Source of the DNA: Acridotheres tristis
Taxonomy: Eukaryota > Chordata > Aves > Passeriformes > Sturnidae
Length of the DNA stretch: 64,000 nt
Assembly: GCA_037013685.1 (NCBI GenBank)
Contig: CM072887.1
Location: 51,759,154-51,823,153 of the forward strand
Direction: 5' to 3'
In this document: in pieces, positions 17,531-30,300 of the stretch
Position numbering within the stretch: the stretch's first letter is position 1
How the letters are laid out: every line of letters begins with the position of its first letter
Notes under the pieces: model-generated
Told to the model about the DNA's origin: nothing
The model's input: only the letters and a program-made list of their open reading frames with translations
Database searches by the model: none
Program-made: the position numbers and the translations under genes

Positions 17531-20500
17531 TACAATATAAAGATATAAAACTTTATTATGAACATATTTAACAATGATTATGCACATAAAGTCTTTCAAG
17601 AAACTTCCTTGAAGTAAAATATTCAGTTTTCCTTCATATTCCACATTAGCATGAAGTTTTACAACATAAATGATAATTTGCTGTTATTAGCACAACTTAC
17701 AGATACACAGAATATTTAACATGTCCTCATGCACACTTTCTCAAAGCAGCATTTAATTACAGCTTCTCATTAAACAGAGCATTTATCTTACACATTTTTA
17801 TACCATTTTGGTACACAATTTTTCCATATTTTCATTTTACATATTTACAAACTCCTAAAAAAAGTTTTACAGTAATGCAAAAGTTATTACTGGCATAAGC
17901 AAAAGGAAATGGGTGGGGAAATTATATGACTGGATAAAATGTCATTTGGCTCAGAGAAAGATAACAGATCAAAGTCTTTCCTAGCTGGAACTGTTCTCCC
18001 CAGTATTGGTACCACAGATCCAAGCTGTTTCTTACTGATGTTAAGCCTTAGGCTTCCTCTTTGCCAGTCCTAGGAAAGTGTTCCACCAATTTCAACACCA
18101 ACTGTATTTGTACAGCAAACACTACAGAAAGTAGTTGCTATGACTGCCTTGCACTCAATCATTGATTTCTTAGAAGTCCCTTGTAATCACTGTGTACCTG
18201 GGAAGTCTTGCAGTTACTAATGGATGAAGTCTCCCTTAGAGCCAGGATCACTATGTGCTGTGGGTCTTCTTGTGTACATTTCTTGTTTTGTGCAGTTGCA
18301 GTAGTGATGGAAATAACTACTTTAGCAATAATAAAAGGAAAGCCAGGCTAGCTTCTTAAACAGATTTCTTCTGTTTGACCCTTAGATTTCAATACTTAGA
18401 GGTGATTGATGCCACCTTCTCCCAAGCTGTTTATAATCCATACTGGAATATTCTTCAAATACTGTCTCTGCTCTCCAATCATGGAAATAAGGGGAATCTT
18501 GCTAGCAAAAGTAGTTTCCATCTGGTTCACTGCTTCTGACATCTTACTGTATATTGAATTTGATGCAACAGTGCTTCAACTAAGCTACCATAACACTGTA
18601 GCACCTCCAAAATAGAAAGTTATTTTGCATGGCAAACATCACTTAAATATAATGTCTAAAAATGACCACAGAAATTATTTTCTCACTACTTTAATAGTGA
18701 GATACTTAATTTAATTTCGCATTTCCCATTAGCTTTTCTATTTCCACTTTGATTGTAGTGATGTAGTGAATTTTACTCAAATACAACAGCAAGAGACATG
18801 GGTTGAAAACACCTTAGAAAAAATAATCTCCAAGTTAGATTAAAAATACGTTTTTTAGTTAATGAAATCCCAAGGCATGACACTATTTGAGAGTTAACTG
18901 TAATAACCAGTTCAGACTGTGATAAGAAACATTAGTCTACTTTGCACATTGGTCAAACTTTATCTCTTCATAACAATTTAGGAGAGAATTAAACAATATC
19001 AGAGGAAAAATATCTGAATATTTAAGAATTTTGTAAGTATCAGTTTTTGAAAACCTACTTCCTGTACCCTCTGTTACTCCAGTGGAACTTGAAAGGATTT
19101 GGCTTATGTAAACAATGCCAAATTGGTTGCCAAGTCTGACTCTGCACATTCAAATAAGAAGAGTTAACTCAAGAATAGTAAAAATGAGAACGGACTCCAC
19201 AATTTTAGGATACAGAGCATCTCCCATTCCCTTTCAAAATAGTCTAAAAAGAAGTGCTGAAGGTACATTTTACTACAGTTTACTGGAAAGAAAACCACCA
19301 CTAACTTGAATTACTTCTTTAGTGTTTTCCTGTATGCTCTTGTGAAGTAATACCGATTAAGAAGAGAAAAACCTGCTCTTCCTCCCCAGCAATTTCCTTG
19401 CTTTAGCCATCCATCAGTGCTTTGGCTTCTAACAAAGAAATGATCCCTGGCACAAAAAAGGTTTTAATTTCAGATACTCTCAAAAAATTTCACATCTCTA
19501 CATAATTTTACAAAGTTTTCCCTCTCTCACACACACAATGTCTCATGACACATCTTTAGCAGAGCACTGATTTAATCTGAACTACTCTATAACAGCAAGG
19601 GCACAACCACACGAAGCAGTTCCTTTGGTCCCCTCGAAGTGAGTTGCTGCCTTGTGCAGCCTCCCCTTCATGATCCTGAACAGCCACCAGGAGGCTATTG
19701 CAATGGGCACAGGCTAGAGCAGTTGTTGCATTAAAGAACAACAAATCTGCTTTTTCCCCAAAATGATTCAGCAAGTCTAGTAGGATTTCATCGCACTATT
19801 CTGCTTAAACTACTTCAATAATGAGCACAATTCCCTGGTGCAACCCAGCACTATATCAGAGTAGATTAACAGTGCTTTTGAGAGTCTTCTAGAGCAGCAG
19901 GGCAGATAAATTTTACAACAGTAAATCTCTGTTACAAGTACATGGAAAAAGGAGATACTTTTAGAAAGGTCAAGTATCTAAAAACAAAAGTAATTACAAA
20001 CAAACATCTTAAATAAAGAACTGAACAATGGTGTAGGAGAAAACCAACTTCTAAATAGAGAAGCAGCAGCATTGTACAAGGAATACTTAATTCCCATATA
20101 ACTTTGTTCCAGCTCCGACTGGAGTACAGATAATCACAAAATGTGCTAGTAAAAGTTCCCATCATACAGGTATGACAAAGAAGCTGAACTGTGCACAGAA
20201 CAGGCTCACAAGCTGACTCTCAGGCACGTTCAATACATGAGCAACCACAACTGTTCCTAGCATGTAGAGTAACTATCTATTAATACAACTTAAGAGAAGA
20301 TTGATGTAGAAAAAAAAACTCTAAAAATGAAATGTTTGGAAATTTGAAACTGTAATTCCTTAGAAAACTTTCATACTCTATTCTCTGCAAGTAACAATTT
20401 CCTCCAGCATACAAGAAGACCAGTAAGAAGCCAGTACTAGCTTCCTTCTGAGATATTGTTGCTGAAATATTTCCATTTGAAAGGGCTTTTTAAAAAAACC

Positions 20501-21242
20501 AACACAGACACTTCTGCTATGGCAGTAAAGCATGTCATGAAACGTATTATACAAATAATTTTGCACCACTGAGACTATTTTGGCTCACTATAACTTGCCT
20601 ATTTGCCCATATCTTGCACTTACACATCTGGTAAACTTAATGTATTTTTTAAATGGCCTTAAGTCTATATCACTTATTTGAAGGAAGAATAGAAAGCTTG
20701 TGTCTTCTTGCACTGATCAAAAAACAAACAAAACACTTCATTCCCTGCCTCCAGCTCAAAAGGCTAAGGTAGAAAATTGAAAGGGAAATGAGGCACTTCA
20801 TACCATGGTGGACAGTTTACAAGATAGCTAATGCAAAATGCAACAGATGAATGGCAGTGTGCTGTATATCATCCTAAAGAGAAAAAAAAAAGAGAAAAAC
20901 CAAAACTGAGTAGCAAAGCACTTTGAAACTCAGTATGCAATCTGCAAGACTTTTAAACGGAAATAGATGGAGATTTTAGTCCACAGACATCCTGCTATCA
21001 GGCATTTTATAAGACACGTAAAAATTTTGGTTTCTTCAGTTTTCACCACAACCATTTCCATCTTTTTTTTTTCTCAGTTTTATCCTTGTAAACAGAAACA
21101 GAAGCAAGATGTCTTTCCTGGGAGTTGATGTTCAGATGACAGCAGACTGTAGGAAACCAAAGAAGTTGCCCATCTAGGAAAACTTCAGAATTGGCTGAAT
21201 TCCAGATGAACAAGTCTGTCTGCATTGAAACCAGTCAATCAA
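17530..21242 (-). other. TMEM181 3' UTR (inferred)
   Basis: Long AT-rich segment after the TGA with no intron-like exon following. The end is inferred from the AATAAA at 17552-17557. The only ORFs inside are short and without recognisable homology. Confidence 0.6.
17552..17557 (-). terminator. polyadenylation signal (AATAAA) of TMEM181
   Basis: Canonical AATAAA on the minus strand, 3.7 kb after the TMEM181 stop. It is the best placed signal before the gap to DYNLT1; nearer alternative signals may also be used. Confidence 0.6.
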
Positions 21243-21321
21243 TCAATCACTGTCCGACTCTTCTTTATACTTGGCTCTAATAGCTTGGCCGTTCTGAAGG
21301 GGCATCTCTTCATAGTCACTC
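21243..21321 (-). CDS. TMEM181: TMEM181 exon 17, last coding exon
   Basis: 79 bases, G493(part)-D518 and TGA. Acceptor TGTTTCACAG|G. Encodes [25 protein letters not shown]. The stop sits in a short TGAT tandem repeat (GATTGATTGATTGAC); the first TGA is the stop whatever the repeat number. Confidence 0.97.
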
Positions 21322-24300
21322 CTGTGAAACAGACACGTGTTGTAACTCCTGAACATGGTGTTCAGGTAGGAAGTTGAAAATAAACAGGAAAGTTCTAAAC
21401 TACATTGAGGCATCAAATCGTTGGGTAAGAAGCTGGTAACTGTTCTTCTTCCTTGTGGGAGCTATGAACAACACATGATTTTTCTCCAGAAGATGATGTA
21501 TAATAAAAGTTATTCCAGTGAAAGCCATTTTTCACACAGATTTGCAAGAAGCAAGCTGGCACTACCATTACTCATCTAACTAACCAAAGGCAAGCTATCC
21601 CAGCGTGAACTTGTTCAGGTTAGTGCAGTGTTGGCCCCATCCTCACCGTTCCAGCCACTTCAGCATCTTTGGTAAAAGGCAAAAACATCCTGGTTGTATT
21701 TCAGTGTCCAGCACAGAGACACCTGACTGGGATGGATTTCAAGTGCTACTACAATTCTCACATTACATAAACTCACGCAAGGCAAGGAAGTTTTGCTAGA
21801 CTTGATTATTCTTCATTCAGTAAGTGCTGGAGACTTAAGAAGCACCACTCCCCTTCCCTGAAGCAGTAATATATGAGCTGACTCTTTGCTCTTTGCATCT
21901 GACTCCTGCTGTCCTTCCTGTGTAAAAAGGAAGCCCCTTCCCTTCACAACTCTTACTGCCTTAACTCCATCAGCTACCAGCATCATAATACTTTACCTGT
22001 TTGCATCAGTTCCATGGCAATCCCTTTTAGAAACCAAAAGCCCAAGAAAAAAACATGCTTTCTCATTGTACTTCTGTTTCAGAAAAGTCTACATTTCTAT
22101 TCTTTAGGCAGAAAACCTTCACTAACAAACCCTCCACTGAATTGATATGTAAAAGAATATTAAAAAAATAACACTCTAGAAGTAACTCTCCATAGGTATC
22201 TCATAATCTTACCCATAAATCACATCATCATCTGAATCATTCAGCATAGAAAAAGCAGGATTGTCTTTCAACTGTGATTCTGGAAAACACAAATAAAGGT
22301 TAATTTAGTGTGTTAAATATAGAAATGTGACTGTAGTGCTAACTCAACACTGTAGCAACAGACACAACAACTTCCAAGGCAGTCACAACCTCACAACCAG
22401 AGTTCAACAAAACTATGTCCAAACAGGAATTCTCTCCTTTAAATTCACTACCCTTCAGCCATATAATTATAGTGTTCTTAAGAGTTAAGGAGACAACATA
22501 ATTATCTCATTTTTAGATAGATATTCTCCATGTTGTCTAAGTTCATTTCCTCCCCTGTGCAGTTTCCTGTGTTGTATTTCAACCTGCACATAAGTTAATT
22601 ATTCCTAATAAAAAAATTTTATATATTTAAAAAGCACAGATTTCTTGGTTATTTCTAAGCTAAAAATATAGTAGAACAAAGTTGTACTCCCTTGACTGCA
22701 AGTCAGTGATTATTTTCTATCCTTGAAATAGATGAAGGAAGGACTTGTAGCTTTATGGTGAGATGAAAAGAAACACATGCTTTGCAATTGCCATTTATGA
22801 CAATTCCCTCTACCTTGTTTTAAGGCCTTCATTTCTTGCATAATCTGTGCTGTTTAGCTACAGTTCATAGTTATATGCAAGTAAAATTCAATCTAGCAAT
22901 TTGCTATAGCATCTTTTTCCTGGCAGCATTTTACCTTCTGCTGTCTACAAACAAATATTTCTGCAATCCAGCAGAAGGCTTTCAACTTTATCTGCATCCA
23001 GCCAGTTCTTTGTCCATTCTGGATGTAAAAATAGCATTTTTCTGTAACAGTTCTATCTATCTCAACTCTAAATTAGAGAAAGGACGAGCTCCATTATTTA
23101 GTGCCTTCCCCCTGCATGCTCTCAGCATACAAGATATGATAGGACAGGCTGCTAGATAATCTCATCTAGACCTACTTTCCCATGACAGCTTGGGCCACAT
23201 CATCTTTCCAGGTCTCTTCCAACCTGGGCTCTTCTATGGTTCTGTACCTTGAGCAGAATGCTTAAACCAGAGAACTCACTCAGTAAAAATATTTATATAA
23301 TGATTTTTATCTGTTTATCTGAGGGAAATGCTTTATAATCATCATGTAAGTCAGACTGTATCCTTTACATCAGAATGCAAAACCAGAATTGCCCCTGACT
23401 CAGTGCTTTACCTCCCTTTACATGGGCTCTGTGCAGCCCTTCCCATAGCAAGTTTCTCCAAAATTCCTCCCATACTAGAGATCAGTTTCACTCCTACTTT
23501 TCCAACAGCATTTGGATTTCAGAGTCCAGTTTGCCAGCATACCAATGTATTAACTTTCGTTAGAACAAAGTACAAATGAAGTGATGCTCCTTAAGGGCTG
23601 TCTGTGAGTCACTTCAAAGGTTGGTGCATCACATGCAAACCTCACACTGACTGTGAACTTGATCTAAGTGCACAAGAATTCAAGCCCGGCTAATCAGCTG
23701 ATTACATTTTATGTGTTCCTTCATATTTCCAATACTGATTTGCTGAGGAGCAGTGAGTTCAGCTTCTGGTTATGTTAGCTCAGAGCAAACCAGAACAGTA
23801 ATGAGACAACCAGAAAAAAAGAAATTGCACAGCATCTACTAATATGGCAGCTCTTGTCACCCACATTTGCCAGACAATGGCTCACACTCACCATACAGTG
23901 CATTCTTCGAGGGGGAATACACGAAGGCTAATGTGTAGAGATAAAAGTTCAGTAACCCATAAAATGATAAGAATTCTGCTGGTAGTAAGTGTCAAGGATA
24001 TTGCTCAATATAGTTCCATACATATTAACTTTGGCAATAAGACCCAACCCATACACAGGCTATTTCAATGGAAAGAATGTTTACCTTACCAAAGTTTGTG
24101 AGCACAAATGGCTAAACAAAACTGCATGTTTTAAATTCAGTGACAACTAATGTACTCAAGCTATTTCAAGGTAAAGCTCCCACTGAAAACAAAACTTTAA
24201 TACAAGTAACATTTGCTGAGGTACAGTCTGCTTTTGAGCACTGGAGTGCATGGTCAATCAAATAGTTTCTGCCTTGAATGCTGAAAGAAAGCAGAGTAAG

Positions 24301-27300
24301 TTGGGTGTTCAGGTGGGTTTCGTTTGGTTTATTTTTTAAAAAGTTCTTCCTTGGCACAGTGATGAAGAAGGAAGGAGAAAGGACTACATGTGAATAGAAC
24401 TCTGAAGATGGCTTTTTGCCATTGTCTTAGGTGAATACTAAAGGTTTACATACTGTTCTCTCCTACCTCCCAACTCACACCTAAGCTAATCAGCAACCAG
24501 AGCAGCTGGAGTCACACAAGCACTCTCAGAAAGTAGAATGTATTATGATCTCATGGTTCAGGGCCAGGAATAAAGGTCACAATTCTGTTGTCAACAGACA
24601 TCAGAAATAGTCTCTCCCAAGCCACTAAAATTCTCTGTTGTGACCTGTATCACACGTAGACTTGGACCAATACTCAAATGCATTTTCAGTGACATCAAAA
24701 CTATTAATTTCTCATATTTTAGTATGCCTCATGACAACTGGTTAAGTACAGAGCAAACAACTGAGGCAGCAAATACAGCCAAATTTGTCATAATATCTCA
24801 TTAAAATTAGATATACACTAGGCATGCATATCTAAGACTTCATTCCTCTCAGAGATATCACAAGCAGTTGTGATGCATGTCATGTGGACACACTAGATAA
24901 GATGGTCTAGGTCATAACCTTTACAAAGAGCCATTACAAAATGCTGACAGCAAATCTCAAACAAAACAGACTCAACTTCAAGAGTCCACCTAGAAGTCAA
25001 AGGTCTCAGTCTTAGGTACAACATTTTAAAGCACCTTCTGCATGAAAACAGATTAACATTCCTACTTGAGCAGTATCACAACACAAGGATATAGTTCTGA
25101 TAATGAGTTGACAGCTCAGCAACAAAGTTGTCCTGTAGAACTTGTGCTCCAAAGCGTAGGTAGAGTATAACAATGCTGTGGGGAAAAAAGTAAAGCATAT
25201 AGGTGTACTGTGTCCTTAGGCTGCAAAATTGAAATAGTAGGTTGATAGAAGAGTATATAAGAGAATAATTATGTTAACATGCTGGCCATTTATTTTAAGA
25301 TGCATTTGCTTTGCTAGTTCTAAATTACAAATGATTCTTTTGTGATTAAAAGTTAGCATTCAGCTGAGAAAAGCAGAAATCCTCAGATTTCATCCACTAC
25401 AGACAATCCAACAGTCAAGAGCTATTTGAAATAACAGCTTGGTATAGGGAAAACAGATATTAACAGTAATGTAAAAAACTAACTGCAAACTTCTGCTTTG
25501 ACTAAATGAAGCCTACAAAGCTCCAGAAGGGCTCTGCCAAGTGAACTACTAAATCTTGTACACTGCCATGTTAATAGAAATAATATAAAGTTAGCTCAAA
25601 AAGCTTCAGGAAGGGTTAAAATTTACAAAATGCTTGCCATCACAATAATATTAAAAGGCATTCTTCAGTTTCACTGACTAGTTTATTAGCAACAAAATGT
25701 ATTCAAAGCCCTCCCCAAAAGGGTTAGAAAAGTTAGAATACTGACAAATGTACTTTGAAAAGCCTTACCTAATGACAAGCACTACAAAGGTTAATGCAGT
25801 CAAGAATTTTAACCTGAGATCTGAAAAAGATTGAGAAAAGTTGTTATCAGTGAATTTACGCCTACATCTAGGAGAAGCAAGCCAGTTTGGGAAGAATCAG
25901 AAGTATTCCTTACCAACATAAGGCATGTTTCGAAGTTCTGAGCATGCCCTCACTATCAGGAACAAAAGGTAAAGAATGTATGTGGTTGCCACCACAAGGA
26001 AGAAGATTTTCATTCCCTGTAAGGAAAGAGTTAGGGTTTATTATTTAATAAGATTTTATCTATTCCTTCTTCTGTCAATAAAAATCATTAGTTCCCAAAA
26101 GCACAACATAGAACGGTCCATTTATGCAGGGAAAGTAGGCTCATGAAACAAGGATGGTGATACATTCAGGGAGGTTTTTGGGGAATGTAAAGAAAGGATG
26201 CTTAATAGAAGCCAGGATTTTGTTAACTGAGTTCAGAGTTGAACTCTAAAAACACAGCTCCCAAGAACAATACAAGGACGTATGTACATCCTTTACAACA
26301 AGAAAGTCTGTAATTTACTAGGGTAGAGGACCTTGGCAGGAGTTAAGATGTAAAAAACTGAATAACAGACTTAAAACTTTTTCTTTCAATCCCAACAAAC
26401 TTGTGGTGTTTAATCTCCAGATTTGCGAGACAATTTACTTTTTCAGTGGGACAGATCTCAATATGGTCTATGCATCATCTAAAGCAAAAACAAAAGTTCT
26501 CTAGTTAAAATTAAGACTGTCTGACCAGCATTTTCTGTTTTCTAAACTTTGTTATCCATTTTTATAGAAGAACAAACCCTGTATCTCCTTATACTGCCTA
26601 ACAGTACCAGACAATTGGACAGCAAGAAGTAATTTGTGACTTACCTGGAAATTACCTGTGTCAACCCTGTATTGATATGTAGGGTCATGTACTTCATTCA
26701 CTCTAGAAAATATTCAAAATTAAAAAGTGGTACGTGCACAGTTCCAGACAAGGCTAAAAAGACATGCTGACTAGAAACCCACTCACAAAGAAAAGGTTTA
26801 AGGTTACTATACAGAGTTTATAACAAAAGGGTTTGTCTGTGTAAGTTGGTGCAATGCCATTAATTCCAATGTAGTCATGGCAATTTACCATATATAGCAA
26901 ACTGAATTTGAAGAAATATGGAGGATTTAAACTAGGATCATGTCTAATCTCCCCACTTGTTTTTTAGAAAATGCGTATCTTGTAAATTCCTACAAGCCTT
27001 CAGGATTCAGTGTCTACATTTTATCCTTAGAAAACTGTGCCATGGGGCCTTCCCTCAATTTTACTAATAGCACGAGCATTTCCTGCAACTGCACTGCTTT
27101 CAATAATGTACAATGGCAAGGAGAAAGTTTGAAGATATCTTCCTTCTCAGAGATAAAATAAGAGGCAAACACTTGAGACTAAAACAGTATAGAAACTACA
27201 AATGTACTAAAATGGGTGAAGTTTTTTGGGTGGGAAGGAGTGACACCTTTATGTTAACACAACAAATTGGAAAAAAGGGAGAACCACTAAACCAAGCTAA

Positions 27301-30300
27301 AGAACAGAGTTCTGAATAAAGACAGCATAGCTTGACTAAGTCATGTCAGTACCAGTTGTGCAGGTTTAATAGTAAGAAAGTCTGGTCAAACTATGTCATA
27401 ATTAGCTACAGAGAAACTGTTGCTACAGCTACTAAAAGCTGATTGAGCCATAGCACTAGAGTGATTCTTATAGGGAGCCATAACACACTGACAAAGTAGT
27501 GATTTCTACATTGCACTCAGAGTTATGAAATTATTTACTAGGTTGTCCATAGAGAATAGTTTTCAAATCAGTCACAATTTGCAGAACAGAAAGATGCAAG
27601 AATATGAATTCCATTCCTGTATCACCATCAGAGCATTAAAACCAGATATCACTAGCTACACACAATCTTCTCATTCTTGAACACTCTCAGCTCATACTTA
27701 TGTAGTACATTTTAAATTACTTACGTTTGCCATATTCCCAGTGTAACAGAGGCCAGCCACAACAGTCCAACAATAAAGAATTTGGGCAGATAGAAAGTTA
27801 AGCACTTTCTCTCCCCCTGTTAAGAAAACAATAGTGCGGTGAAAGTGTGAACCTACACTTGAGATTTTGTTCATTCTTGACAGAATAAAATAACTATCAT
27901 CTTTGTTTCACTCAACATGAACTGGATTAAGAGACTCATCTTCTGTATTTTTATCCTGCACAAGTGACTAGAGAAGACATTACATTGTATCATCATTTGT
28001 GTTAATAAGATGAAGTAGAGTTGGATTATCCTATTTATAAGGTCCCACATATTTCACTGATAATGCAAATACAGGAATAGACTCCAGAATTCCCATTTCT
28101 CTTATGTAGTATTATTAAAGTAGTTTAAAAAGTCAATCACCTACCACATACAACATCAAAACCCTTCAAGCAAGAATTAAGCGTAATGGCATCATAATTC
28201 TGACGACTGTCCCATCTATTTCATTTAGGCTTGGTTGACTCAAAATAATCTACTTCACCATAAATCATTCTAACTCCAAAGCTTCATATGTCACACTGTA
28301 CTTTATGAATAAAACAAATGTCTGTTTTGTAAGAATTTGATTTCATTTTTGTCACCCCTTGAGAGAACTAAACAAAACAAATCTTGCCTCCTCAGTAAGT
28401 AGAAGATACTGTTGCATCTCTTACCTGTACTCTTATACCATGGTAGACACAAAGCCAGAACAACAACAATGCACACAGAAACAGTGACTGGAATAGATCA
28501 TCCAGCATTCCAGGAAACCAGCTGTTCACCAGAAAAGAAAGGGGGAAAAATGGATCTGTAGCAAAAACAAAACAAAACAAAAGTTAACCAGAGAGGCTTG
28601 CTTTATTTTAAGGAAATTAAGAAAGAAAATGGTGCCTCCAGCAACAATCCAGTCTGCTGTAGAAATAATCTCAAATGGTTGCCAACATTCCTAGAAGATT
28701 TCAAGTTTTATTAGACTTTCTACTAAACCACTGTCAATGACTAAGATGCAAATATTCTTTACTGCTAGAAAGTGCTAGAATTTGCTGTGTTTACTGGACT
28801 AAAAGCAGCCTCCATTTTTAACTAAAACATGAGTATCTGAAAAAAGAAGAAGTAAGACAGCAGACAAACAGAAATTGAAAGGTTAAGAATGGCAGGCACT
28901 TGTCCCAGTCAGAGCTTTAAACAAACAGCTGACATCCATGTGACTGAGAAGAACAAAATCCACCCACTCGTTATGCCCTCAAATTTGCTACACTTGGAGA
29001 GGGTGGTTGGGTTTTTTAAAATTTTGTTTCCTGAAGCTTTATAAACAACTCCTTGTAAGTTCAGCGAAAAATTCCATTTTGCCTTCTCTTTTTTTTCCCG
29101 CTTCTTATTTGAAAAAGTGCCTTTCTAAAAATTCAAGGATACAAGTACCATTGTAAAGCAGCAAGAGAGGAAGTAGGATGGACATCCATTTCTGTTCAAT
29201 ACCCCAGTCCCTCATGGAGAATTTCCGCAGGGAATGTGCAAACAGACACTATAAAACAATAATAACAATTTGTAAGGAAGGAATACAACCTTCAATTGTT
29301 TAAACAGAGTTAAGAGAGAGCACAGCACACGGCAAAGGTTACTTCACAAGGCCTTTGCCACTGAAAATACTGTCAAATGGGAGCTAGGCCTCCTAGTTTC
29401 TATTTCAAGTTTGCTCGCTGACCCCAAAGCAAATTACTTAATTTCTCAAGCAAACTGAGAAGTAAACAAGCCAGTATATGAAAATCAACAACGTGTGAAA
29501 AAAAAAAAGATGCTGTCTCGTTACTGGTCACACACTATCAACGACATTCACTTGAACTCACTTTTTAGAAAAGCAGATTGCATTTTAGATTCACAATTAC
29601 CTGAGCAACATCGTCTGTGAGAAAAATGCTATGGGAGCGTGCAGTACTTCAGTGGCCCTACTCTGAAAATTCAGGATTTTAGATTTTATGGGGTTTTTTT
29701 TCTCCAAATACTTCTTTTCCAGGAGCCAAGACAGGTTAGAGAGGTGACATCATCTAAATCATAGCATAATTTAGCTTGTAAGGGACCTCTGGAGGTCACA
29801 TGGCCCATCCTCATATGCAAGGCAGTGGTAACTTTAATGTTAGATCAAGAACAGCCCACACTCTGGCCATCCTATTTCTGAGCCTACCTACACCACACAA
29901 AAAATACTTTTCTTTAGCATCACATCACAATTTCCTTTCTCTAAGCATTTTTTTTCTGTTTAATCCAAACCCAGAGTGGAGAAAAACAAGTTTTCACACT
30001 TATCCTATTTTCTCAATGTGCCTTCAATACCACTTGCAAAAACATAAAAGCAGCAACCACATAAGTATTTCAGAAACGTTTCTACACCCATTAAGTGACA
30101 TGCCAATTTTGCTGCCTGGGGTTAAATTCCTAAACACAGCATTACAGAGCAGTGTTATCAGCTGCCTACATAATAAACTCCAGAAATGCTGCAAAAAAAT
30201 CTTACCGTGACCATAAAAGTAAGAACTACAAAGACAAATCGGAACCATATTTCCACTTGTGAAAAGGTTGGATTATAGGTCTTCCACTACAAGAAAACAC

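Larger units (their letters stand above)
21322..30205 (-). other. TMEM181 introns 7-16
   Basis: AT-rich introns between the exons listed separately: 29249-30205, 28556-29148, 27817-28424, 26703-27724, 26017-26644, 25821-25913, 25176-25768, 23982-25092 (AT-AC), 22280-23891 and 21322-22212. CR1 fragments occur at 29.76 kb and 23.14 kb; otherwise nothing recognised. Confidence 0.8.

Noticed and set aside
21233..21247. TGAT/ATCA microsatellite over the TMEM181 stop codon
   Set aside because: Only about three units, and the first TGA ends the protein whatever the repeat number, so no effect is expected.
29800..30210. 136-codon plus-strand ORF
   Set aside because: Antisense to a CR1 fragment and TMEM181 exon 7; no homology of its own.
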